Below are positions 10,634 to 21,600 of a stretch of 64,000 nt of DNA, piece after piece; within the stretch, counting starts at the first letter, position 1; the number at the start of each line of letters is the position of its first letter. The DNA lies in contig CAJNDS010001013.1 of NCBI GenBank assembly GCA_905221605.1, forward strand, positions 622,001 through 686,000, in the 5' to 3' direction. Under the pieces are notes generated by a model. It ran no database searches. It was not told where the DNA came from and was given only the letters and a program-made list of their open reading frames with translations. The DNA is from Symbiodinium natans (lineage: Eukaryota; Sar; Dinophyceae; Suessiales; Symbiodiniaceae). The translations under genes and the position numbers were made by a program.

Positions 10634-10739
10634 GTGGGAGGTTCCCCCTTATACTAGCGTCCTTCTGAATTAGGGATGATTGTACCCCCTTTTATAATCC
10701 ATATTATAAGGACTGTTAGACAAAGGGAGAACATCCCAA
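10634..10739. mobile_element. MITE-like element, GTTCCCCCTTATACTA family
   Basis: Left end GTGGGAGGTTCCCCCTTATA, right end GGGAGAACATCCCAA, matching the termini of the 229-bp copy at 40931-41159. No coding capacity. Confidence 0.5.
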
Positions 10740-10835
10740 GGCTGCGCTATAAAGTGGGAGGTTCCCGAAGTCAGAGCCACTACCTTTTTTGGGGGGCTCC
10801 TATATCAGAATACGAACCCATTGTAGGTAGGAACC

Positions 10836-10968
10836 CCTAAACCCTAAACCCTAAACCCCAAACCCCCAACCCCAAACCCTAAACCCCAAACCCTCAGCCC
10901 CGAACCCTAAACCCCAAACCCTCAGCCCCAAACCCTAAACCCCCAACCCCAAACCCTAAACCCCAAAC
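10836..10968 (-). repeat. CCCTAAA/CCCCAAA tract
   Basis: Mixed CCCTAAA, CCCCAAA and CCCTCAG units. On the minus strand its edge supplies the GTTTGGGG donor of the adjacent exon. Confidence 0.9.
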
Positions 10969-11065
10969 CCTTGTCAGAGAGCCCCCCAAGTCCTTCAGCC
11001 GACGCCTTGGCCGCCGCGTCGCTGGGAACCCCCTGCTTTGGTTTCTTCTTCAGGCCCTTCCTCAC
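10969..11065 (-). CDS. exon-like segment, K/A-rich, unrecognised
   Basis: The 97-nt minus-strand segment has acceptor GACTGAG|GTG and donor AAGG|GTTTGGGG, the donor lying inside the telomere-like tract. The open frame reads VRKGLKKKPKQGVPSDAAAK and continues A/G-rich for 12 residues. The basic and alanine-rich composition suggests a disordered linker. CCCTAAA on its left and TTTAGGG on its right follow the exon pattern seen across the window. No family recognised. Confidence 0.4.
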
Positions 11066-11815
11066 CTCAGTCAAGGGTTTAGGGGTTTAGGGTTTTGGGG
11101 TTGAGGGTTTACGAATAGGGTTTAGACCTCAATGGGGGCGGCTTAGAGGGTTTGGGGGGCTTAGAGGGTGTGGGGGAGGGGGGGGGGGGGTTGGGGTATC
11201 TAGAAATTCTGAAGTATGGGCCCCCGATACCTTCAACTTGGGCCCTTCTGCCACCTATTCTCCCCCCATACATACCTTTCAGGAGGTTCCGGGCTTCTCC
11301 CCGACACAGGCCAGGGGCCCACATTTTGGGGGCCTAGGGCTGCAACCTGAATTTTTGTTAAGGGCCTTGGGGCTGCAGCCTGGGTGCCCCTAACGGTCTG
11401 GGGTTAATCCTAGAAAAACCAAAAGCCTTAAACCCCAAACCCTCAACCCAGTTGGCAAGAAGGAAGACAAAGGAAGCCTTGCGTTGCGCGGGGTTCATAA
11501 GGAAGGCTATGCCTATCCCTGAAGACCTCTGAAAGGAGAGAGCTACCCACTTAGGGTCCAGGGTGCTCGCGGTCTACAGGCGATTAAAGGGTTAGCAGGC
11601 TCAGAACTTGGAGAAAAGTCGCTGGGAGTTGATCAACATTATCATTATCGGCCCCATTTGAGGTTCTCTATTAAGAGACCCTAAACCCCAACACCAGTAT
11701 GGTAAATCCTTAACACAGAGTTGAGTGTTTGGGGTTTATAGGACTCAGGGGCACCAGGAAAGGCCTACACTCTCGGTCAACCCAAGCATCTTGGCCGCCA
11801 TAGCCTGCTAACTCT
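11066..11815. other. unassigned DNA with fragments of dispersed repeats
   Basis: TTTAGGG at 11078-11115, a G run at 11172, and a GAAGTATGGGCCC motif near 11210 that recurs at 12941 and 25430. No gene recognised. Confidence 0.4.
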
Positions 11816-12013
11816 GAACCCTAAACCCTAAGCACTAAACCCCAAAACCCAAACCCCAAACCCCAAACCCCAAACCCTAAACCCCTAAACCCTAAACCCG
11901 AAACCCCTAAACCCTAAACCCCTAAACCCTAAACCCCTAAACCCTAAACCCTAAACCCTAAACCCTAAACCCTAAACCCCTAAACCCTAAACCCTAAACC
12001 CGAAACCCTAAAC
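11816..12013 (-). repeat. long CCCTAAA tract
   Basis: About 27 units with CCCCAAA and CCCCTAAA variants. The following 80-bp patch (12016-12095) is followed by C and T runs and TTTAGGG. Confidence 0.95.
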
Positions 12014-12124
12014 CCCCCCGCCATCCTGAGGCTACGGCCATGGCGTGCGGCGGCACCGCGCTGGTGGCCGACACCCCCAAGGCTGTTATCCGGGGGGTTT
12101 CAAGGGCCCCCCCCCCCCCCCTTT

Positions 12125-12530
12125 TTTTGGGTTTAGGGTTTAGGGGTTTAGGGGTTTAGGGGTTGAGGGTTGTCAGCATCTGGGTTGAGAGTTGTAGGGG
12201 GGTTTAGAGGGTTTAGGGCCAAGGAATCTCTACCAGAAGTCATAAGGCCGACCCCTATGAGGTTGAATGTGCGCTCCAGTGATACAAACCCACAACTTCG
12301 ACCCATAGTTGAGGTTGAAAGGCCTGAGGGGCTAGCGTGTAAGGCTGAGGCTATGAAGGTATCGGAGTGCTGTTCAAACTGACTTTGAGGTCGGATGTTG
12401 TGGCAGATGCCGCGCGCTGACCTTGAGTCTGGCGAGGGGCTGGTTTAGGGTTTAGGGTTTAGGGTTTAGGGTTTAGGGTTTAGGGTTTAGGGTTTAGGGT
12501 TTAGGGTTTAGGGTTTAGGGTTCAGGGTTC
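12125..12530 (+). repeat. TTTAGGG tracts
   Basis: TTTAGGGG units at 12128-12170 and 11 clean TTTAGGG units at 12445-12525, separated by unassigned DNA. Confidence 0.9.
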
Positions 12531-13568
12531 ACTTAGAAGGAAGAGCAACTCGTTTGCATGCGCGGGGCGGCGATAGATGTGGGAATGAAGCTTTGATGCA
12601 CTGGACTTCACACCACCTTAAATCCACACCCACACACTCCCAAATGCCGTGTTTCTGAACTTTTGAATATCCTGTGGCTCTCCGAGCCGATTTATTTGAT
12701 TTTCGGTGCTAGGGCGAGTTCGGCCCCGAAAAATCTCTCGAAAGTAAACGGAGATGTCGTGCAAGGTCCCACGTGCTCCATAAACATAAAAAGCCCGAAC
12801 CCTGAACGCGAATTTTACACACTGAAATCAACAAGGGCTATTCGGTGGGATCCAGGGCGGGGGGTCCAATAACTTAGAACCGCTACGAACAACCCCTACA
12901 CGGCCCCTAATATGGTCCCTTACCTCCCTGCAAGGGTTCTGAAGTATGGGCCGGCCTTTGTGGTATACAAGGGGTCCCCTTTTGAGGGCCCAGATTTAGG
13001 GCGCCATGGAACTAAGATGCACTGCATCCACGCATCCTAGCCCTTTTTGTTCGCCCTTGCTTGGTGGCGGCTTGCTGGAAGCTCCTTTGTCCTTCCAGGA
13101 TTGGGAAGTTTAGGGTTCAAGCGTTTCGGTTTAGGATTCAGGGTTTAAGGTTGAAGATTTAAAGGTTTAGGCTTTATGGTTTATATAGGGTTTAAGGTTT
13201 CGGGTTCAAGCTTTATGGTTAGTTCTGAAAGGGGATGAATGAGGTATGGAGCAAGCACGAATGGGATTCTGGCCATGTTGCTGTTTCACAGGACTGGTGC
13301 AGAGCACTTACCCATTCGTCTAGTGAGTTCCGCCTTGTGCGCAAACTTATTCCATACCCTGAACCATGCCCTCAAGCCTGCGCCCTGTAACCATAGACTC
13401 GACAGCTCACGGGTCCCACGGAAAGAAAAGTAGAAACCCAAGGTCTGTACTGTCTCCCAGTACGCCAGGCATGCAACAGATGCAGGTTTCTGCTCATTGA
13501 GGTTTGTGAGGGCATCCAGCGTGCAAAAGGGAACAAGGGTTTAGGCTCTAGGGTGTGCGGCAAATGCA
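12531..13568. other. unassigned DNA
   Basis: Part at 12905-12990 resembles 61920-62010 (TATGGTCCCTTACCTCC..AAGGGTTCTGAAG..TGGGCC), so it is a dispersed repeat. Remainder not recognised. Confidence 0.4.
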
Positions 13569-13820
13569 ACCCCAAACCCTAAACCCTAGACCCTAAACCC
13601 TGAACCCAAAACCGTCAGTGCGGGAAATGCAACCCCAAACCCTAAACCCTAGACCCTAAACCCTAAACCCAAAACCATCATTGGGTTGTTCGTGGGTGAC
13701 GCTTTGGCAGGGCAGCTTCCCACAGAAGTCTAAGTTGGGGGGTTTTAGCGATACTGGGGGGTACCTTATTGGGTTTAGGGTTTAGAGGGTTTAGGGTTTG
13801 GGGTTTAGGGTTTGGGGTTA
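13569..13820. repeat. CCCTAAA tract, patch, TTTAGGG tract
   Basis: Two near-identical ~57-bp blocks of CCCTAAA variants (13569-13680), a 60-bp patch, then TTTAGGG at 13775-13820. A poly(A) run follows at 13855-13870. Confidence 0.8.
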
Positions 13821-14326
13821 CTACTGATTGCTGAAGAACCCCAACCCCCCCCCCAAAAAAAAAAAAAAAAAGTAGTAAAAAAACATGTTCTTCCTTATAA
13901 GTGCAATACAGGGATTAGTTTTTTCGATTCTTTTGGGGCTAAGCAAAGAGTGGTTGTTTCAAGGGAATCCTGCTCTTTGGGGGTTTGTATTTGGGGGCCC
14001 TTATTTGTCGTAAACTCCCAATTTTTTCAACCTCAAGACCCCTAAACCCCTGGCTTGGAAGATTGCCTCAAACCCAGCCCGAAAATGCAAAAAGCTCTGA
14101 CATCCAAACTAAGGCTAGACGAGCCCCTAAACCCTACACATTTTGTACTACTAAGAATAAAAGCAAGAATCATCTCAAGAGTCTCAGGAAAAAAGAGTAG
14201 CAAACAATAGTAAACAACAAACCTGAAGTGCCAGTCGTCCTCACCTCCCCGGGAAGCTTGAAGGACTGCTCTCCCGTAACCTGACAAACAGCGGACTCCA
14301 AACAAGCTTGGTTGAGGGAGACTAGT
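13821..14326. other. unassigned DNA
   Basis: No gene, RNA or repeat recognised beyond the poly(A) run. Confidence 0.4.
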
Positions 14327-14460
14327 GACCCTAAACCCAAAACCCAAAACCCAAAACCCCAAACCCCAAACCCCAAACCCCAAACCCTAAACCCTAAACC
14401 CTGCCTTGTACCCCTACAAGCCCTAAACCCTAAACCGTAGACCCCAGACCCTAAAGCCTG
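14327..14460 (-). repeat. CCCTAAA/CCCAAAA tract
   Basis: Short arrays of CCCAAAA, CCCCAAA and CCCTAAA units. 14461-14769 has no recognised feature. Confidence 0.9.
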
Positions 14461-14769
14461 AACCCTTTTTCTTAGCCCAGACCGCGAACCCGGGAAAATG
14501 GGATTACTGAAGGCCTTCGGGTCCTTCCGGGCTTTGTGGGCAATCATAAACATGCCCATTCCTCCCTGCCAAGCAACTGCAACCTAGTCTTCAGGGAGGC
14601 CTTCCTTAAACCCTAAACTCTAAACCCCAAATTGGCCGAAACGGCCGAAACGGATTCCGGTTTGCAGGGCTTATGTCGAGCGTTAGAGTTGGGGGGTACA
14701 AGGTTTCTGGCCGCAGGGCCTGCAGAGCTTACAGGGCTTGTAGGGTATTGAACTAAGGCCCACATGGCT

Positions 14770-14860
14770 CAGGGTTGAGGGTTTAGGGTTTAGGGTTTGG
14801 GGTTTGGGGTTTAGGGTTTAGGGTTTGGGGTTCAGGGTTTAAGGTTTAGGGTTCAGGGTG
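14770..14860 (+). repeat. TTTAGGG tract
   Basis: Mixed TTTAGGG and TTTGGGG units. Confidence 0.9.
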
Positions 14861-14910
14861 AGCTATCACAGTCACAGGGCCTATGTTGTGGCTTCAAGTC
14901 TCGGAAAGAC

Positions 14911-14956
14911 CCGCTCTGAGTGCGCCGCAACGTTGACGTAGTAGAAGACGCCCGGC
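14911..14956 (-). CDS. exon-like segment, unrecognised
   Basis: Minus strand, acceptor GGTGAG|GCC and donor GCGG|GTCTTTCC. The open frame PGVFYYVNVAAHSER has mostly G or C in third positions, as do the better exons of the window. Too short to assign. Confidence 0.4.
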
Positions 14957-15007
14957 CTCACCGAAAGACTACGGAGGGCCTTTTGGGGGTTGTAGAGCCT
15001 CTAGGGG

Positions 15008-15036
15008 TTTTAGGGTTTAGGGTTTAGGGTTTAGGG
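15008..15036 (+). repeat. TTTAGGG tract interrupted by the retrotransposon
   Basis: Continues in register at 23884 if the element and one TSD copy are removed. Confidence 0.9.
15032..15036. repeat. target-site duplication, copy 1 (TAGGG)
   Basis: TAGGG adjoins the left LTR; the same five bases adjoin the right LTR (23884-23888). The target is itself a TTTAGGG array, so the duplication is inferred from register as well as identity. Confidence 0.7.
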
Positions 15037-15323
15037 TACGGGGGGACAACCAAGGAAGGAAATCAACTCCCCTAATCGCCCTGAACTTATATTTCCCAGA
15101 TCGAACCAAGAAACAACCAAGAACACGGATAAGAGCAACCCAGGGGGGAAGGAAAGGGGGAAGGAATCCACACCCTTACCAAACCCTAAGAACCCAGGCA
15201 CTTCTTTTTGAACTTGTGGCTTTCTGTTCAAGCCCATCTTGAGCCAAATACGATTACCGGGTTCATTAACCCTTCCAACTTCCAACACTAACTCCTTTCT
15301 ACAATACCAATTGCAGCTCCGCA
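15037..15323 (-). repeat. 3' LTR (287 bp)
   Basis: Identical base for base to 23597-23883 by visual comparison. Sense orientation starts TGCGGAGCTGCAATTGG and ends GTTGTCCCCCCGTA. Confidence 0.95.
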
Positions 15324-15333
15324 CTCCCCCTGT
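15324..15333 (-). promoter_or_regulatory. polypurine tract
   Basis: Sense ACAGGGGGAG immediately 5' of the 3' LTR, the expected place for plus-strand priming. Confidence 0.8.
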
Positions 15334-15694
15334 CCTAGGATTTCCTAGGACACATTGGAGATGCAGATCTTTTGGCCAAAAACTGCCATTACGGCAGCAG
15401 CCAGCTGCTTGAAATGCAAATTGTGGTTTAACGTCTTCCAGGACGGAATTATAGCACATTGGCTAACCTACTACCCATAGAGAATCTTTTTTCACCTTGA
15501 TCCTCTCATCACTGAAGACTCCTTGGCCTTCTTCACCACAAACCGTGGTCTTCGCTACGCGAAAAGCTACTGACTCCTACTATCAGGGATTTCCATACCC
15601 TTAATAGTAACCACCACCTTTGTCAGCACATTGGCTGTTCCAGCGCACCGGTCTCCAGAAAGAGAAAAACCATCCCTTCATCCATACCATCCAA
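15334..15694 (-). other. retrotransposon 3' non-coding region
   Basis: About 360 bp between the stop of the large frame and the polypurine tract. No domain or second ORF recognised. Confidence 0.6.
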
Positions 15695-18600
15695 TCACTT
15701 CTTTTTCCGATTGTTGGCAATCTTGAGGTGAAGTTGCAGCAGAATATACTCCAGGTCCGAAATCGTAAGAATAGGATCCTGTATGCCCCTTTGAATTGAG
15801 GATACCAATCCTTCTCTCTTCGCATCCTCAATCGCCTGGCAAGATTGATCCAGCTCTTCATTCGCATTGGCAGACCCTGGTGCCTCCGCATCGGATGGAC
15901 GATCCTTTTCCTCAGGATCTTGCACCATTACCACCTCTTCTTTTTTGGGACTCTGACTTTTCTCCTTCTTCTTTGTCTTTCCACCGACATTTGACTTTGT
16001 GCGCGCTTTTGAGGCTTTTTCCACTGCAGAAACCACCACATTGGATGATGATCCACCCTTCTCAATGACCGCCGGCATCTTCTTCGGCTTTGGAACCATG
16101 AGGGTATAAGGATCTTCGATAGCTGCAGCTTTCCTCTTCTTTTTTACCTTTTTCTTCTCCTCCTCAACGGCAACCTCCGTCTCCGAAGTCTCAACCACTT
16201 CTTTTTCGGCAGGAATATCTTTGCTGGACTCCCCTTCTAGGGACCTCTTTTTCCCTTTTTTGGGATCCTTTTCTTCTCCCAAATTGGCTCGCTCATACCA
16301 TATCCTCAGGTCATTGACCCATTCTTCCACCTCCGCGAGCGAAACATCGTACGACTTCACTACTTCGAGAAGTTCCAGCACTGACAACATTTCAGTGGTC
16401 CACGAAACCCATACTTGATCCATGTAGTCAGCATCTCCAGTGATCTTCAGGAGTTTGAACAATGGGTCCGCCTCTGCTCGAGCCAAATCTGACTTGCCAT
16501 TGGACAGAAATGAAATCGCCTCCATCAACAGTTCCGTCATCTTGGTCTCTTCGTCATAAACCATAAAATCCTCCTCATCATCACCGAACTGTTCAGGAGA
16601 GATCTCCTTTTTTCCACCATTTGCACCAGACTTTCTCCTTGGACCATCCCTTGGGGGCGTCCTTGGAGACCTTGGCCTCTGTTTTTCCAACGGAACCTCA
16701 TGTCCAAAGACACACCTGTCACCAAACCGACACTTCCCAGACCGAGCAAACTGGACGCACCTCACACCAGTTGCATCATGCGAGAACTCACAATCCTTTC
16801 CAGCGAAACATTCTCTCCCTGCCACATAGTACTTGCACCAATATGAATGTAGCACCACATCATCTTCGGAATGGATGAATTTGCAGTCGTCACCAAATTT
16901 GCAGCGATCTTTCCCTTTGCCAAACCAATAGCAGAAACCCTTCTTCCTCTTCTCCAAGCGCTCTGCCTCATACCGGTCCATAGGGCGACTGTGCTCTACA
17001 TGAACATTGCCATGTACCTGGGGACTGCTCCCTTCACCCGACGTGCTATCAGTATTTGGTGCTTGGAGTACAGCTGGAAAACCTGGCCTTGGTCCTACCA
17101 CCTTCATGATCGGTTTTCCGCCAACTCCTGAGCCATGCTGAGACGATCCAAAAACATTGAACATCTTCATGAAGGCCTTCCTAGCGCCAATCTTCTGCAC
17201 CCTTTTGATTGGACGTTTCATTGCTCCAACCTTGCATCCAGATGCATTCAAACGACGCAACCTTCTAAACCCAACTCTATGTCCCTTCTTCCAAAGAGCC
17301 ATAAGAATTTTAGAGGCAGTAACATTCTCCACCTCTACCTTTTCCAATGATCCCTCACTTCCCGGAACAAACCCATCCATCTCTGAAGACCTTTCCATCT
17401 TTTTTGACACCACTTCGTCGAGGTAGTCTTCTGAAATCCAGGGAAAGTTCCCCTTAGAGGAAGGATTGTCATCATTGTTTGGTCCTTCACCAGGATATCC
17501 TTTGGTGCTGTCAAAGATCTTACCAGTAGTGCGGTCCTGCATAGAGAAATTCGAAGCCACGCGGGAGTACACTGACCACAAGAAAATCCTTGTGTCCGCC
17601 AGTCTGGATGACCCACTGGATTTCTCCTCTTCCGGAGAAACTTCTGGCGCTTTGCCCTTCCCTCCAGTGTCACCGCTTGTCTCACCTCCAGCATCTTCAA
17701 TGGGAATAAGGGATTCATTGTTCCCTTGATCAAGCACCGCATCCTCTAGTCCAAGAACTTCCAGCATCGCTGTCGAAGGATCCACCTCCTCATCTGCATC
17801 GTCGTCCATCCTTCTCCAGAGAGCCTCCAATTGGTCCGCACAAGTCGCCGCTTGAAGAAACTCCATCAACCGAGCCCTCCCGCGCTGCCAGAGAAATTCT
17901 GAAACCATCACCGACCCTTGTGCTCCCAGATTCAGGAATGGGTGAACCATTTTGGCTACCCTCGCCATAAGTTCAATATGAACTTCCATGCCTGGACTGC
18001 GGCTCCAATCATAGGCAATTGCCTCCATAGCAGTACCAAACTTGTCCGTATTCTTGAATTCCCCTTCCAGACCAGGAGACAACAAGGCACCCATCACCGA
18101 AAGAGGGTAATTCCCCACCGCCGGCAAGCACGGGTTGTCATGGAACGAATGATGCAGGTCAGTATAATATCCTTGATCTCTCCTTTGAAAAAGGAGTGTT
18201 CCAGTCCCTAGCTGGGCATTCATTTCATCCACTTGAACCATTTCAGCACATATCCTCTGTGCCAGGTGCGCCATTGCTGGCCAGACGGTACGATCGGTCA
18301 GACCGCGACGCATAACCCAATCAGTTGTTGGCGACTGGATCAGCGTTCCTGGATCATACACCATAACCATTGCACCGTCTCCCATTGACTGATCAGCATC
18401 GTCCTCCAGTGCCAGGTTCTCATCCTGTTCGCTTGCACCCTCGGATGACATGCTAATAACCAAATTTCGATCCATCTTATTGGACCCTTTTTGGCAATCT
18501 CTTTGCCCCATTGGCAACTTGCCAACTGCAACCTTCCAATAAATTCGAGTCAGAAGGCCTTTCACCAGCAATTGCTGAAGGTCACTCCTCACCGGACCAC

Positions 18601-21600
18601 CATCCAACATCTTCGCATCATTACCACGGAGATCATTGCTCCCGCCTTCTCCTTCTTTTTGGTCGGTCTCCTCGCCAGAAATCTGTACTGCTCCTTCCGG
18701 CGCCGTCTCCTGTCCAGCCACTTCATGCCCAGGAAGAACTTGAGCGCTTTCAGAGACATTCACCTGTCCAGCAGCACCTTGCCCAGGTAAAACCTCATCC
18801 GTGGAGCCCACCGCCAGCGAACCAACCATAACTGAACCATCCCTTGTTCTTTTTTGAGACCGTTCAGCTCGACGAGAAGGTTGTGGTAGCGAAAAAACTT
18901 GTGAAGTCACTTCTTGGCGGGTCTCCCCCCGCGACGCTTTGTCGCGCCCTTCGCCAAGGTGAACCGATTTTTTCGGCCCATCATTGGAGCCTGAAGAACC
19001 ACTTTGTGGAACATTGCCACGACTCGCAGTTCTCCACGAATCCCTTTCTTGCAAAAAGAGTTCCTTCAGGCGTTGTACCGCATTGGTCTCCTCCTCGCTT
19101 GAATCGCTTGAGGAAGCGGCATACGAGACCAAAGCCTCCGCCTGGTCATCATCATCCACCACATCTGCCCACGCTCTGCTGAATGGATACGACAAACCAC
19201 CACGAGGTTTCACCGGCTCCAGTGGCTTCGGTTTTTCCACCACTTCCGCCAGTTGCACTCGCCGTTGTGACCGAGATCGTGGCACCTGTCGCACCTGTTT
19301 TTTGTCCAGCAAGGGCCTTCCCCTTCTTACAGGGTTTGATCTTGACCGATACTTTTTCGTTGGTGGATTCACCGGCGGCATTCCAACTCCCACCAGCCGC
19401 AGCTTCTGTACGCACAACGGAGACCTCTGCGCAAGCGTCCAACCATCACGGTACCTGACCTTATCAAAAAGCTCCCGATAGGAACCTCTCGGCATAGTTT
19501 TTGCACCGGAGTCTTCAGCTTCACGCACCTGAGTGAGGGTTCGCACCGCCGCTCTTCCAGTCCCTTTGTTCCCAGAAGATTGTTGTACCCGTACAGATGC
19601 ATCAGAAGGAACTGCCTTTTCCGGTCCTCCCGGTCGATATCGGACCTCACCCACCAATTGCAGAATTTTGCATGCGGTCACTTTGTTGATCCCTTTGTCA
19701 ACCAAATCTTCCACAAAGATGAACTCTTGCAAGTCCGACACATTGGTCACACCAAGCGTAATCATCACCTCACTTACATGAGGGGTATACACCCACAGGT
19801 GTGCGTTGCGAGCCATCCAATTTTCAATCGGCTCCTCCGGATTGTGAAGCTGAGTACTAGTGGATGCAGCCACCGAATTCTTTTGCTCATCAGCTTCTAC
19901 TTCATCCAGAATACCTTTTTCACCATCTTTTTGTGACACATTGGTCATTTGCAGCGCTTTTGGTGCCGAGGATGAGGAAGATTCAGCTCCCCCACTCGCA
20001 GGTGGCTGAAAAGTGCTTCTATCCGTAAGCTCCCATCCTCTCTCTTTTTCAAACCGGACCTGATTGGCCACCTGTACCAAGTGTTTCAGGAGCGACAGCC
20101 GCTCCTCTGACATCTCGTCATGGGAGTACTTGCAGAAATTTAACCCTTTCCGGCAACGTCCTCTGAGGTAATAATCGAAACAGCAATGGTGGAACCCTGC
20201 GTCCCTTAGTGACTTCCTGGAAGCATTGTCCCAAGCTTTGCCGGGCTCCCAAGTCCCTTCCAATGCTATGTCATCGTTGTGAAGATACCTGCATGTAGTC
20301 CCATATTTACAACCACCTTGATTGTAATACAGACACAGACGACCTTTTGGCTCACCTGACGTAGGCTCACACTTTGATGCACCTTTGCCAAAATTGTACT
20401 TGGCCCGGAAGGCTAAATCCTCCCGCTCCTGCTGTGCCTCATCCACTGTACCTTCCTCTGTGGGAGGGTCACCGATGTTCCCGTCCTCATCATCAGCTTC
20501 TTGGCTATTCTTTGGATCAGTTGACCCCCCCTCTGGCCAACCTTCACCGTACCGACGATGCTCATAGGGACACCCATCGCCATTGCGACACCTTCCCTTA
20601 TTGAAGAACCTGCACAGCTTGCTGTAACCAGGTGACAACACCGTCTTTGGTGTCATGTAAGCCTTTTTGTACTGGTCAGGATCCATGTAGGCTTCCATTG
20701 GCTTGTTCTCCCTTTTGCTCATGGATTGCACTGCACCATCAAGCTCCTGCAAAAATAGCTTGGTGTCCAACCAAAGCGCGTTCCAAAACTCATCTTCCCC
20801 TTGATTCAGCACCGTTGCCACCGCTTCACCCACAACTGGTCGAGAAAATCTCCTTTTTCTACATGCCAGTTCGAAAAGCGCGTTGTGGTACTGTTTTCGG
20901 GAAAAAGTGGTTAACTTCCCCAAGCCTGTGCTTTCTGTACCATCAGGCTTCCAACCATCATCTTGCAAGATGCCATACGCGCGCCGAGCTTCCGCATTGA
21001 GGAATGCCTGATCCGCAACACACTCCTGTAAATCTTCCATCGGCCGACCTAACAGCATCCCAGTAATTTTGCCAACATAGGCTTCCTCTTCATTTCCATT
21101 CTCCAGAAGAGCTTTGTAGATCTTTTCTCCATAAAGTTGCCTTTCTTTTCGTTCTTCAGAAGACAACTCCTGTACCACAAGCTCTTCATCGGATTGCTCT
21201 TCCTCCTGTTTCCAGTCCCATTGACCGTTGGAATCTTGGTACCATTGACCAGCATACCATGAATCCGTCCACCACGTACTCCAGCCGCTGGGTTTCCACT
21301 TCCGCAGCGTCGAAGAAGAGTCCTCCACGTCCTCTTCCAAAACCAGAAAGGTGTCCAAGATTATGGTACCATCATCTTCCACTCGTTTCACTGTTCCATT
21401 GACAGTATCACCAAACTTGAACTGATATGCATTGTTCCCTTCTGCAGGAATCAATACATTCATATCCCCATGGTCCAAAAAGGCTCCATACCCATTGATG
21501 CAGCGCACTAGACCCATGATCTCATCTCCCTCTTGATAGCAATGTGGCCCAGGTGACTCCAAGGCTCCCGCTCGGGGCACTTTCTTTACACGCTCTTCAG

